A DNA stretch of 64,000 nt, taken from Saccharicrinis sp963665705 (lineage in GTDB: Bacteria; Bacteroidota; Bacteroidia; Bacteroidales; Marinilabiliaceae). The notes beneath the pieces are model-generated. The model worked only from the letters and a program-made list of their open reading frames with translations, was not told where the DNA came from and did no database searches. The stretch is taken from contig OY762448.1 of assembly GCA_963665705.1 (NCBI GenBank), forward strand, positions 3,596,001-3,660,000. Direction: 5' to 3'. Position numbers and translations under genes: made by a program. This document shows positions 36,297 to 45,126 of this stretch, one piece after another (the stretch's first letter is position 1; every line of letters starts with the position of its first letter).

Positions 36297-37010
36297 ATGA
36301 ATACAGATAGAAAACCACAACATACAATAGTATACGAAACCTTACGCAAACATATTTCAGAAGGCATATATGCTGTAGGTGATTTATTACCATCAGAAAA
36401 TGACTTATGTGCTACTTACAGTGTTACCAGACCTACAATAAGAAAAGCGCTGGATAAACTTGTAAACGATGGTTTTATTATTAAACGTAAAGGAAAAGGG
36501 AGCATCGTTAAAGGAACTCCTAAAGGCGTTGGCATATTATCACTGGGTGGAACAACTTCTGCCTTAGAAAATGAAAACCTGACCACAAAAATTATTATTA
36601 AACCTGAGATAAGGCCACTTGATAATGCTTTTTCATTTGACATTTCTGAACATGAAAAAGAATTTGGTTGCATTTATATGGAACGACTTCGGCTTATCAA
36701 TAACGAACCTGTTTTTTACGATATCACGATGATACCTAATATAAATCTCCCCAGGTTTACTTCTCATAATTTCGAAAACAAATCTTTATTTAATATTCTG
36801 CGCGAGAACTATCAATTGGAAGTAACCAGTGGAGAACAGAAAATACAGGCCATTCTTGCAACTGAAAAAATACAAGATTATTTCAACGTAAGTAAGGATC
36901 AACCTATTATCCAACTTGATAGAAAAATGGATACAAACAGACCCAACTTTTCATTCTATAGTCAGGTTTTTTGTAATGCGGATAAATATGCATTAATTGG
37001 AACATTTTAA
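36297..37010 (+). CDS. GntR-family (HutC/UTRA) transcriptional regulator
   Basis: This 237-residue regulator has an N-terminal winged helix-turn-helix (about 8-72: YETLRKHISEGIYAVGDLLPSENDLCATYSVTRPTIRKALDKLVNDGFI, then the KGKGSIV wing). A C-terminal UTRA ligand-binding domain follows (about 95-235), with ERLRLINNEPVFYDITMIP in its conserved strand. UTRA regulators bind small, often phosphorylated, sugars or acids and release DNA. It is divergent from the nine-gene metabolic cluster, with three matching inverted repeats in between. It is therefore the probable repressor of that cluster, and its ligand should be a pathway intermediate. Confidence 0.92.
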   Translation: MNTDRKPQHTIVYETLRKHISEGIYAVGDLLPSENDLCATYSVTRPTIRKALDKLVNDGFIIKRKGKGSIVKGTPKGVGILSLGGTTSALENENLTTKIIIKPEIRPLDNAFSFDISEHEKEFGCIYMERLRLINNEPVFYDITMIPNINLPRFTSHNFENKSLFNILRENYQLEVTSGEQKIQAILATEKIQDYFNVSKDQPIIQLDRKMDTNRPNFSFYSQVFCNADKYALIGTF

Positions 37011-37045
37011 TATTATAAAACCCTTTTTCTGATCATCTGTCTGTG

Positions 37046-37071
37046 TGTAAATTTGGAACATCAAATTTACA
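37046..37071. repeat. Perfect 10-bp inverted repeat after the GntR gene
   Basis: TGTAAATTTG (37046-37055) and CAAATTTACA (37062-37071) are separated by 6 bases. No T-tract follows on either side, so it may be a weak terminator for the GntR gene or a protein-binding site for the following kinase gene. The rest of 37011-37261 shows no reading frame; it includes the palindromic TATACGTATA shortly before the kinase gene. Confidence 0.5.
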
Positions 37072-37261
37072 TGGTCGTTTCATTGGTGTAAAATTTGCTT
37101 TTAATTGCCATATGGAACTCGCCAATTAATCATCCTCATGTGCAATAACTCTTTATCATGGCTCGTTTCATGTAATTTTATTGATAATTAGTCTATTTCA
37201 TTTCACATCGTAATTGATATATACGTATATTAGTATACAGTCTATTGATAAATAATATTTC

Positions 37262-39262
37262 ATGAAATTTATTCGCAAGCTCACAAGATATATTTGTAAA
37301 AAAAAGAATATTTCTTCTGACATTAACGCTTATAATCACTATACACTGTTTAAAAATATAATTGATCATCCATTAATTGGCTTATATATCATTCAGGATA
37401 ATGTCTTTAAGTATGTCAATAATGGTTGGTGTAAAATATCAGGCTATTCACCAGAAGAAATAATTGACAAAATGTATCCCATCGATATGGTTATTCCTGA
37501 AGATAAAGAGATGGTAAAAAGTAACATTTCTAAACGAATCTTAGGAGAACTACCCTATATTGAATATTCATTTAGAAAATACAGAAAGGATGGAACTATA
37601 ATTAAGGTTAAGGCTATTGGCAATAAAATTATATACAAAGGCAAACCAGCTATTGCCGGTAATATAACCGACATCACCGAACAAAGTATCATTGAACAAA
37701 AATTAACGGAAAGTGAAGAAAAATACAGAAAGCTTATTGAAAATTCTTTAGTAGGTGTGTACATAATTCAAGACAACAAACTCAAATATGCAAACCAACA
37801 TTTTTGTGATATATTTGGTTATAGTGCAGAAGAAATTACAAAACAAATTACCCCTAACGATTTAGTATACGAAGAAGACAAAGAACTTGTTAGAAAAAAT
37901 ATACAAAAGCGAATAAATGGTGTTCAGCAATCTCTTGAATATGAATTTAGAGGCATAACAAAAAAGGGTGAAATAATTAATCTTCGTGTTCTGGGGAATA
38001 GGTTAACTTACAAAGGACAACCTGCAATTATGGGTGTTCTAATTGACACAACAGAATTAAAGCAAACTGAAAACAAATTAAAAGAGAGCGAACATTTATT
38101 CAGACTATTATTAGATTTAGCTCCATATCCAATTAGTGTCGTCATTGACGAAACAATGAAACATCTAATTGTAAATGACTCTTTTTGTAAGTCATTTAAA
38201 CTTCCCAAGGAAGAAATAATTGGGAAAAGTCCATTGGAATTAAAGTTCGTTCATGATATAGATTTAGTTAATTTTATTAATAAAGAATTAAAAATAAAAG
38301 GACGGATAGATGACTTTGAAATAAGGCTATTCGACAAAAACAATCAAGCAAAAGATTTTTTATATTCTTGTTTAAGATTTAAATTAAAAGACAATTACCT
38401 AAGAATAAATACATTTATAGATATAACAGAAAGAAATAAAATCAAACAAGAATTAATTGAACACAAAGATAACCTTGAAAAAATAGTACTTCAACGAACT
38501 GCTGAGTTGGAGGAACAGAAAATTGATTTAGAGGCAACATTAAAAAACCTTCATACTACACAAGAACAACTTATCCATAGTGAAAAGATGGCTTCTCTAG
38601 GTTTATTGGCTGCCGGGATTGCTCATGAAATTAATAACCCTCTTAACTTTATTCATGGAGGAAGTATTGCTCTTGATAATTATTTTGAAGATCATCCTGA
38701 TTGCGATATACAAGAAGCATCTAAATATCTTGACGCCATAAAAGAAGGAGTAAAAAGAACAGCTGATATCGTGACAAGCTTAAATCATTATACCAGAAAT
38801 AACGACCAGAAAAAGGTTACTTGTAACATCAATAGCATTATCAACAATTGTTTATCCATACTCAACTCCAAATTATCAGATAAAGTTTCCATTGAAAAAA
38901 ACATGTCAGACGATTTACCGGACATTATGGGAAATGAAGGAAAACTTCATCAGGTTTTCCTGAATATTATTCACAATTCTATTCAGGCAATTTTACCAAA
39001 AATGGGAAAAATTAGTATTGATTCATGGTTTGATGCTAAAAATATATTTATTAAAATTGCAGATACAGGGGTAGGAATACCCCCAAAAGATATAAATAAT
39101 GTTTTTGATCCTTTTTTCACAACAAAAGAGCCAGGAGAAGGCACTGGATTAGGATTATCAATAACTTATAATATCATTACAGAACATGACGGTTCAATAT
39201 CAATAAGTTCAAAAGAAAATGAATGGACCGAAATAAATGTTGTATTTCCTATAAAGAAATAG
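37262..39262 (+). CDS. Soluble triple-PAS sensor histidine kinase
   Basis: This 666-residue kinase has no membrane segments. It carries three PAS domains (about 25-145, 150-270 and 275-390). The first two are clearly related to each other (LIGLYIIQDNVFKYVN and LVGVYIIQDNKLKYAN). A coiled coil follows, then a HisKA of the NtrB-like type with His455 in AAGIAHEINNPLNFI, and an ATPase domain with the N box VFLNIIHNSIQAI, ADTGVGIP and GTGLGLSIT. It probably senses a cytoplasmic signal such as redox state or a small ligand. The response regulator gene starts 3 bp after its stop, so the two are a cognate pair. It is transcribed away from the metabolic cluster and has no obvious link with it beyond position. 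Confidence 0.93.
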   Translation: MKFIRKLTRYICKKKNISSDINAYNHYTLFKNIIDHPLIGLYIIQDNVFKYVNNGWCKISGYSPEEIIDKMYPIDMVIPEDKEMVKSNISKRILGELPYIEYSFRKYRKDGTIIKVKAIGNKIIYKGKPAIAGNITDITEQSIIEQKLTESEEKYRKLIENSLVGVYIIQDNKLKYANQHFCDIFGYSAEEITKQITPNDLVYEEDKELVRKNIQKRINGVQQSLEYEFRGITKKGEIINLRVLGNRLTYKGQPAIMGVLIDTTELKQTENKLKESEHLFRLLLDLAPYPISVVIDETMKHLIVNDSFCKSFKLPKEEIIGKSPLELKFVHDIDLVNFINKELKIKGRIDDFEIRLFDKNNQAKDFLYSCLRFKLKDNYLRINTFIDITERNKIKQELIEHKDNLEKIVLQRTAELEEQKIDLEATLKNLHTTQEQLIHSEKMASLGLLAAGIAHEINNPLNFIHGGSIALDNYFEDHPDCDIQEASKYLDAIKEGVKRTADIVTSLNHYTRNNDQKKVTCNINSIINNCLSILNSKLSDKVSIEKNMSDDLPDIMGNEGKLHQVFLNIIHNSIQAILPKMGKISIDSWFDAKNIFIKIADTGVGIPPKDINNVFDPFFTTKEPGEGTGLGLSITYNIITEHDGSISISSKENEWTEINVVFPIKK

Positions 39263-39265
39263 ATA

Positions 39266-39640
39266 ATGACTGAGAAAAACTGCTCTTTATTATATGTAGA
39301 TGATGAATCAATTAATTTAATGTTATTTGATAAGTTATTTAGCAAGCACTACAATGTAATTACTGCTGAATCAGGCCAGAAAGCTTTAAAATTGATGCAA
39401 GAACACCCTGAAATTAAATTAATTTTTAGCGATATGAAAATGCCTGAAATGAGTGGGATTGAATTTATTAAACAAGCAAAACAACAGTTCGATGATAAAT
39501 GTTATTATATTATTTCGGGCTATGAAATTAATGATGAAATAGATAATGCCCTTACATCTGGTTTGATTGCTAATTACTTTAAAAAACCATTTAATATGGC
39601 TCAACTAAATCAAACCATTGAAAAAAATATGGATTCATAA
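39266..39640 (+). CDS. Single-domain response regulator
   Basis: This 124-residue receiver has no output domain. Visible are the acidic pair in LLYVDDESINLM, the phospho-acceptor Asp in LIFSDMKMPEMSG (about residue 56), Ser in YYIISGYE and the conserved Lys in YFKKPFN. Such proteins act in phosphorelays or by protein contact. It is coupled to the kinase gene (3-bp gap) and followed by a shared terminator. Confidence 0.92.
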   Translation: MTEKNCSLLYVDDESINLMLFDKLFSKHYNVITAESGQKALKLMQEHPEIKLIFSDMKMPEMSGIEFIKQAKQQFDDKCYYIISGYEINDEIDNALTSGLIANYFKKPFNMAQLNQTIEKNMDS

Positions 39641-39676
39641 AAAAAACAAAGATGCCTTATCACACAGCACCTTTGC
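39638..39676 (-). terminator. Terminator shared by the GH2 and response-regulator genes
   Basis: The stem CAAAGATGC (39647-39655) with GCACCTTTG (39667-39675) has one mismatch and an 11-base loop. A run of A at its left side gives a T-tract on the minus strand, so it fits termination of the GH2 transcript. It lies in the short gap between two convergent genes and may serve both. Confidence 0.68.
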
Positions 39677-39718
39677 TTATATTTATCTGACTTAAAACAT
39701 TTTAAAGCGAAATTAATC

Positions 39719-42103
39719 TTATAGCTCTATAGTAACAGAACCTAATAACGGACTTGATAACTCTACCGACATTTCTTTCTTAACGTCTTCTCTCTTTAAG
39801 AATATTAATAATTGACCATTTTTACACCTTTGTTTATTATCCTGATAATTTAACGAAACATCATTCGATGCGTTTTCCATTCCTAATAAAATGCCATCTT
39901 TAACATTACAGGTAATTTCATTATCCGCCATTACGACCTGATTCCCATTTTCATCTAAAATTCTCACCACAACCTGTCGCGCATCATCATCTGTTGCTTC
40001 TAAAACCTGAGCAGAAAGTTTAACCGGATATGAATTTGTAATGATAGAATCAGAAACTACTTCTTTGCTCTTATTATAAGCAACAACTTTAAGTTCTCCC
40101 TGTACATAATTTACATCCCAGTATATAATTCCGGTTTCATCATTATAAGGCTTTCTTTTTCCTATAAGTTTACCATTTAATAGCAATTCAGCTTCCTCAC
40201 AATTAGTATAACACACTACCATAACATTCTCCTCATCATTATAGTTCCATACTTGAGGAGCATCCATTGACAACCAGTCTCCATGTGGTTTATATGTTCC
40301 AACATATGCCATTGGGCTTTCTAACCATAATGATTGACGAAAATACCCCCTTGGTTTAATATTCCCTGCTAAATCAATTAATCCTGTGGTAAAACCTCGA
40401 GATGGCCATGCCCCAGCCTCTCCAAGGTAATCAAACCCTGTCCAAAGAAACTGTCCAAAAATAAAGTCCTTATCCCTTACTGCATGCCAAGCAGGTATAT
40501 CATGTCTATTTTCACTTCCATACAATATTCTCTTTGAATACTTATCATGATCCATATCGTATTTGTATTCTGTATAATTATAACCAACTACATCCAAAAC
40601 AAAAGGATAATCAGTAAAGTTAGACATTACAGCTCCTGCTAAAGCTGCTGTAACAGGTCTGGATGTATCAGCCTCCTTTACTGCTGCAACCAATTCTTTT
40701 GCAATCTCGCCAAGACGTTTAGCATTTGGATGATCTTTTAAATACCCATGAGTATGATGTTGCCCAATTCCTTCTTCTTCTAAAATAGGATGCGTATATG
40801 GATCATTAGGGTAATCAACTTCATTTCCAATACTCCACATGATAATGGATGGATGATTTCTATCTCTTAAAACCTGATCTTTAATATCTCTTTCGCTCCA
40901 CTCTCTAAAATATTGAGATGTGCCCTGATGTCCGGGAGTACCTTTATTCCAGCCTTCAATCCATTTATTTTTAGGATATTCCCACTCATCAAAAGCTTCA
41001 TCCATAACTAAAAACCCAAGCTCATCGCATAATTCATACAAGTGAGGTGCTTGTGGATTATGACTGGTTCTGATAGCATTACATCCCAAACTTTTTAATT
41101 GTTCTAAACGAGTGCGCCAAATAGACTTATAAACTGCAGCACCTAAAACACCCGCATCATGATGTAAACACACGCCCTTGAGTTTCATATTGACTCCATT
41201 TAGAGCAAACCCTTTATTCGCATCAAAATCAATAGTTCTAACACCCACTTTTGTTTCGCTTTGATCTATAATTTTTGATTTTTTAAATACTTTAGTTTTT
41301 AGCGTATATAAATATGGTGAGTTTACACTCCAAAGTTTTGGTAATTTAAGCTGTAAGGTTTGTGTAATATCTGTTGTTGCATGAGCATTAACCTTTTGAT
41401 CAATTGATGAAGATGTTACTTTTTTTCCATCAGCATCATATAGTTCCTGCACTACTTTTAAAGACGAAGACTCTATCGTATTATTAATACAGGTATTTGT
41501 TGCTATTGTAGCCTGATTTCCTTTAACCTCTGTCTGGTAACTAACACCCCAAAGATTAATATGAGTAGAATTAGCGTATACAAGATAAACATCCCGGTAA
41601 ATACCAGAACCTGTATACCAACGAGAATCAGCATCCTGACTATGATCTACTCTTACTGCTATTGAATTTTCTTCACCCCATTTTATATAGGGAGTTAATT
41701 CATACATAAAAGAGATATAACCATTAGGACGTTTCCCCAACCATTTACCATTAATAAAAACTTCACTATTATTATAAACACCTTCAAAATAAACATAAAG
41801 TTTTTCTCCTTTTTTAACTTCAGGTATAATTATGTTTTTTCTATACCAGGCAATACCGCCAGGCAAATATCCTGTACAACTTGCTAATTCTGGACTGGCA
41901 TTTTGTTTCACACTCCAATCGTGAGGAAGATCAACAGTATTCCACTTGCTACAATCCAAAGACTCTCTACCACCATATTTCACATCTCCCTGATGAAAAT
42001 ACCATTGATTATTAATCAACTGCTTTTCTCCAAAACCTTGGGCAATAGTTGATATATTAAAAACTATAATTCCGACTAAAACAAAAAATAAACGATGAAT
42101 CAT
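39719..42103 (-). CDS. GH2 beta-galactosidase-type enzyme
   Basis: This is a secreted GH2 enzyme of about 794 residues with signal peptide HRLFFVLVGIIVFNISTIAQ. Order: sugar-binding jelly roll, Ig-like domain, TIM barrel, and C-terminal Ig-like domains including a DUF4982/DUF4981-type part. The likely acid/base is the Glu in MWSIGNEVDYP (about residue 428 from ATG 42103). The likely nucleophile is the Glu in ILYGSENRHDIPAW (about 531). Related enzymes include beta-galactosidases and other beta-glycosidases; a galactosidase would fit removal of side-chain galactose from xyloglucan or pectic galactan. The true start is ATG 42103. The apparent upstream extension lies in the IS66 element inserted 12 bp before the ATG, so the native promoter and leader have been cut off. 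Confidence 0.9.
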   Translation of the reverse strand: MIHRLFFVLVGIIVFNISTIAQGFGEKQLINNQWYFHQGDVKYGGRESLDCSKWNTVDLPHDWSVKQNASPELASCTGYLPGGIAWYRKNIIIPEVKKGEKLYVYFEGVYNNSEVFINGKWLGKRPNGYISFMYELTPYIKWGEENSIAVRVDHSQDADSRWYTGSGIYRDVYLVYANSTHINLWGVSYQTEVKGNQATIATNTCINNTIESSSLKVVQELYDADGKKVTSSSIDQKVNAHATTDITQTLQLKLPKLWSVNSPYLYTLKTKVFKKSKIIDQSETKVGVRTIDFDANKGFALNGVNMKLKGVCLHHDAGVLGAAVYKSIWRTRLEQLKSLGCNAIRTSHNPQAPHLYELCDELGFLVMDEAFDEWEYPKNKWIEGWNKGTPGHQGTSQYFREWSERDIKDQVLRDRNHPSIIMWSIGNEVDYPNDPYTHPILEEEGIGQHHTHGYLKDHPNAKRLGEIAKELVAAVKEADTSRPVTAALAGAVMSNFTDYPFVLDVVGYNYTEYKYDMDHDKYSKRILYGSENRHDIPAWHAVRDKDFIFGQFLWTGFDYLGEAGAWPSRGFTTGLIDLAGNIKPRGYFRQSLWLESPMAYVGTYKPHGDWLSMDAPQVWNYNDEENVMVVCYTNCEEAELLLNGKLIGKRKPYNDETGIIYWDVNYVQGELKVVAYNKSKEVVSDSIITNSYPVKLSAQVLEATDDDARQVVVRILDENGNQVVMADNEITCNVKDGILLGMENASNDVSLNYQDNKQRCKNGQLLIFLKREDVKKEMSVELSSPLLGSVTIEL

Positions 42104-42115
42104 ATTAGATTTATT

Positions 42116-43648
42116 GTAACTATTCAGTGTAGATTTCAAAAACTAAATATTTCAGAAAAAATGTTGGTAACTTTAGCTGAAAACCACCAGAATTGTGAAT
42201 AACCTTTGTGCAAATTCTATAGCAGCAATCATTTGTATAGCGAACTTTGCATCGCATGACAAAGAAGATAAGCATAGAGGAACGGTTAGACAATTTACTC
42301 AACAAAGTAGATAATTTAGAGAATCGAGTAGTTGAGTTAGAAGCTGAAAACAAACAGTTGAAAGCAGAGAATTGTAAGCTCAAAAAACGCTTATCTAAAT
42401 ACGAGACTCCTAAAAACAGTAAGAATAGCAGTAAGCCTCCGTCAAGCGATTTTCCCAAACCAGCGAAAACAAGTTCGTTAAGAAAGAAATCAGGAAAGAA
42501 ACCAGGAGGCCAAAAGGGGCATATGGGCAACACTTTGAAAACAGTATCTAATCCAGATATTATTACCAACCACCAAGCCAGTTACTGTACTTGTTGTGGC
42601 AATGATTTATCAATGATTGTTGGAGAATATGCAGGAAAACGCCAGGTAATAGACATACCGCCAATACAACCAGTTATTACCGAACATCGAATTTTTCACA
42701 AACAATGCAGCTGCGGAACTTTAAATGAAGGCAATTACCCTTCAGGAATTAATGCGCCCATAAGTTACGGAGCTGGAGTGCAGGCTTTAATTGGCTACAT
42801 GAGTGCCCGACAATACATGCCGTATGAACGTTTGAAAGAGTTTTTATATACTGTATTAGGGATTGAGATTAGTTCTGGAGGCATTAATCAGCTTATTGGA
42901 AAAATAACAGCCAAGGCGAAACCTTATTACGAGCAAATCCGAAAGAAAATCCTTTCCGGTAAAATCATAGGAGCTGATGAAACAGGCACTAATGTCAATG
43001 GTAAACTTCATTGGGCTTGGGTCTTTCAGAATCCCGATGCTACATTTTTATCAATCCATACCAAGAGAGGTTTTGCTGCAATGGAAGAAATCATGCCCGA
43101 AGGTTTTAAGAACAATACTTTGGTAACAGATTGCTGGAAATCTTATTTTATGACAGATGCTAACAACCACCAATTATGTACTGCACATTTATTACGAGAA
43201 CTTGAATACTTCTGCCAAAAATACCCTAAGAATAATTGGGCATTCCAAATGCGAACTCTAATAAAAAATGCCTTAAGTATCTACAAAGGACAATGTACTG
43301 AAACGCAACCTTCCGATATTACTTACAGATTCCAAGCCCTCTTGAAACAAGAACTTGATGAAGAAGTCAAGGAAGTGCAAACATTTCAAAACCGATTGAA
43401 AAAGTACGAGCAGTATCTGTTTAATTTTCTAATAAATCCAGAGATTCCACCTGACAACAATGCTTCAGAAAGAGCTGTGCGAAATTTTAAAGTAAAACAA
43501 AAGGTTAGCGGTTTCTTCAAGTCTATAGAAGGTGCCGACTGCTATGCTATATTGCGTTCTATTGTTGATAGTGCAATAAAAAACATTCAGAATCCATTGT
43601 GCGCTTTGCGTGCTATTGCTATGTCTTTTCCAATCACTGAATAGTTAC
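42116..43648 (+). mobile_element. IS66-family insertion sequence B (ISBst12-like, single gene)
   Basis: The element is 1533 bp long with perfect 14-bp terminal inverted repeats GTAACTATTCAGTG. It is flanked by a perfect 8-bp target duplication GATTTATT (42108-42115 and 43649-43656). It encodes one transposase and no tnpA/tnpB, which is the ISBst12-type organisation. The intact duplication shows a simple, probably recent, insertion. Confidence 0.95.
42256..43644 (+). CDS. IS66-family (ISBst12-type) transposase
   Basis: This is a transposase of about 462 residues from ATG 42256; the frame also opens with a TTG at 42247. It begins with a coiled coil (about 5-50), followed by the region NSKNSSKPPSSDFPK and GKKPGGQKGHMG, then a zinc-finger part with CTCCG and CSCG. 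The catalytic core shows IGADETGTNVNG (Asp), LVTDCWKSY (Asp) and PDNNASERAVRNFKVKQKVSG (Glu). It is full length, and its stop codon lies inside the right terminal repeat. Confidence 0.93.
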   Translation: MTKKISIEERLDNLLNKVDNLENRVVELEAENKQLKAENCKLKKRLSKYETPKNSKNSSKPPSSDFPKPAKTSSLRKKSGKKPGGQKGHMGNTLKTVSNPDIITNHQASYCTCCGNDLSMIVGEYAGKRQVIDIPPIQPVITEHRIFHKQCSCGTLNEGNYPSGINAPISYGAGVQALIGYMSARQYMPYERLKEFLYTVLGIEISSGGINQLIGKITAKAKPYYEQIRKKILSGKIIGADETGTNVNGKLHWAWVFQNPDATFLSIHTKRGFAAMEEIMPEGFKNNTLVTDCWKSYFMTDANNHQLCTAHLLRELEYFCQKYPKNNWAFQMRTLIKNALSIYKGQCTETQPSDITYRFQALLKQELDEEVKEVQTFQNRLKKYEQYLFNFLINPEIPPDNNASERAVRNFKVKQKVSGFFKSIEGADCYAILRSIVDSAIKNIQNPLCALRAIAMSFPITE

Positions 43649-44220
43649 GATTTATTAAACACAGAGAACTACTGTCTCTGCAGATTATTAATTTAACTTA
43701 ACCTGTGCAAATTAAGTATTCTTGACAAAAAACACCGGTTAAAAATCCGTCATATAACACCAACAAATTGTTCTAACATTACCATTTTTAGTTTAAACAT
43801 TACCTTTTCGGTAAACGCAATAATAAAGAGGGAATTTATCCTGAAAACAACTGCCCTTTTTCCTAAAAAGCAAGCATTCTTATTCTTATTATCTGTACAG
43901 TCATGAACAAACGCTATTAAATCTGCACAACACATGTAACTAATCAATACACATAAAAGCTTCAATACACATAACAACGTTTACATACATAGGCCGGGTA
44001 AAAAAACACAACTACAAACATCCGAAGTACGTTATCTTTTATAAAGAAAAACTATCAAACTCACATTAAACTCACATCAAACTCACACCAAACTCACATT
44101 ATACACATATATAAGTGAATTAATTATGAGTTTCTTATGAATTATTAATATATTTAAAATACGTTTAATGGTCAACCACTATATAGCGTTATTAATTACA
44201 ACAACCTAAAATCTTAAATT
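43649..44220. other. Non-coding stretch upstream of GH2 (right of IS B) and of the DUF6266-like gene
   Basis: I see no convincing gene in these 572 bases. The reading frame at 43750-43977 on the minus strand has no recognisable features and atypical composition. The stretch begins with the 8-bp target duplication and should contain the original promoter of GH2, now separated from it by 1.5 kb. A small hairpin (CAGAGA...TCTCTG near 43660) and the four 11-bp repeats at 44057-44100 are the only structures. TACGTTTA just before the DUF6266-like gene is one base from a -7 box. Confidence 0.5.
44057..44100 (+). repeat. Four tandem copies of an 11-bp repeat
   Basis: AAACTCACATT, AAACTCACATC, AAACTCACACC and AAACTCACATT follow one another without spacers. 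The copies differ only in the last two bases. The array lies 120 bp upstream of the DUF6266-like gene. The 11-bp period places each copy on the same helix face, so it could bind protein, or it may be slippage-generated DNA. Confidence 0.85.
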
Positions 44221-44847
44221 ATGACTCGTTTAAAATCAAACTTATTAGAATCCGGTTCAGGTAAAATTGGAAACATTGTATTCTATTACAGAAATGGCGT
44301 TCCTTGTGCCAGATCTGTTCCTAAAAAATACCATGACAAAAAAAGTGAAGCCCAATTAAAACAACGACAAAAGATGAAATTGATTCACGATTTCCTGGGC
44401 CCTTTTAGTGATTTATTAAAACTATCTTTTAAAGAGAAAAACTCAAGTAGAACCGGTTATCAATCGGCCCAATCTTATAATTTAAAGAATGCTATTGCTG
44501 GTGAATATCCTAATTTGTATATCAATAAAGAAATAGCTCTTTTATCGCATGGTACAATACCAATGGCACCTGGAATTCAATATACTGAAAATGATGATGA
44601 ATATATATTTACATGGGAAGCCACAAAGGGTAATAATGCAAATCCACTAGATACTTTTATTTTAATGATAAGAGACAAAAATAATTATGGAGAGTATTTT
44701 ATTACCGGAACCAAAAGATATAAAGGAACCTTTACAATTAGTAAGGATGAAATAAGTGGAGAAATACAGGATATATGGGTGGCCTTTAGAAATAATGAAG
44801 AAACTATGTTTAGTAATAATTATTGTTTAACAACTGATATTCATTGA
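44221..44847 (+). CDS. Conserved protein of unknown function (DUF6266-like)
   Basis: This 208-residue soluble protein has no signal peptide. The N-terminus has the pattern GSGKIGNIVFYYRNGVPCARSVPKK, which I associate with the DUF6266 family of Bacteroidota, followed by a basic helical stretch and a C-terminal half predicted as beta strands. No catalytic motif is visible. It has its own 5' region with four tandem repeats, and it is oriented opposite to both the GH2 gene and the second utilisation locus. Its function is unknown. The gene is intact. Confidence 0.75.
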   Translation: MTRLKSNLLESGSGKIGNIVFYYRNGVPCARSVPKKYHDKKSEAQLKQRQKMKLIHDFLGPFSDLLKLSFKEKNSSRTGYQSAQSYNLKNAIAGEYPNLYINKEIALLSHGTIPMAPGIQYTENDDEYIFTWEATKGNNANPLDTFILMIRDKNNYGEYFITGTKRYKGTFTISKDEISGEIQDIWVAFRNNEETMFSNNYCLTTDIH

Positions 44848-45126
44848 AAACCTCAGATATTATTTCAAGACCTAATGGAGATTCATACATCATTGTTTTA
44901 CCATTATAAAAGACGGAATAAAACAATTTACCTGAATTAAGATTAATGTCTATTTGCAATCAGGTATCAGGTCCTGAAATACTAATGGCTTCGGCTCTTA
45001 AAACAACTATTGAAAGAACTAACACCAATAGTAAATTCTATATTTATTTTGCATGTGTGTATAGTTTTCTTTTGTAGGATGAAGCCTGTCTTGAAAATTG
45101 TCTCTCAATAACAAAATCGTTTAATA

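Noticed and set aside
42104..42139. Twelve extra N-terminal residues of the GH2 enzyme
   Set aside because: They are partly encoded by the IS66 terminus; the signal peptide begins properly at ATG 42103.
42120..42569. 149-codon minus-strand frame
   Set aside because: It lies wholly across the terminal repeat and the antisense of the IS66-type transposase gene; no family features.
43750..43977. 75-codon minus-strand frame in the intergenic stretch
   Set aside because: Cysteine- and hydrophobic-rich translation without recognisable motifs, promoter or start context; probably chance.
44057..44100. Short repeats as a CRISPR array
   Set aside because: The repeats are 11 bp, directly abutting, with no spacers and no cas genes nearby.
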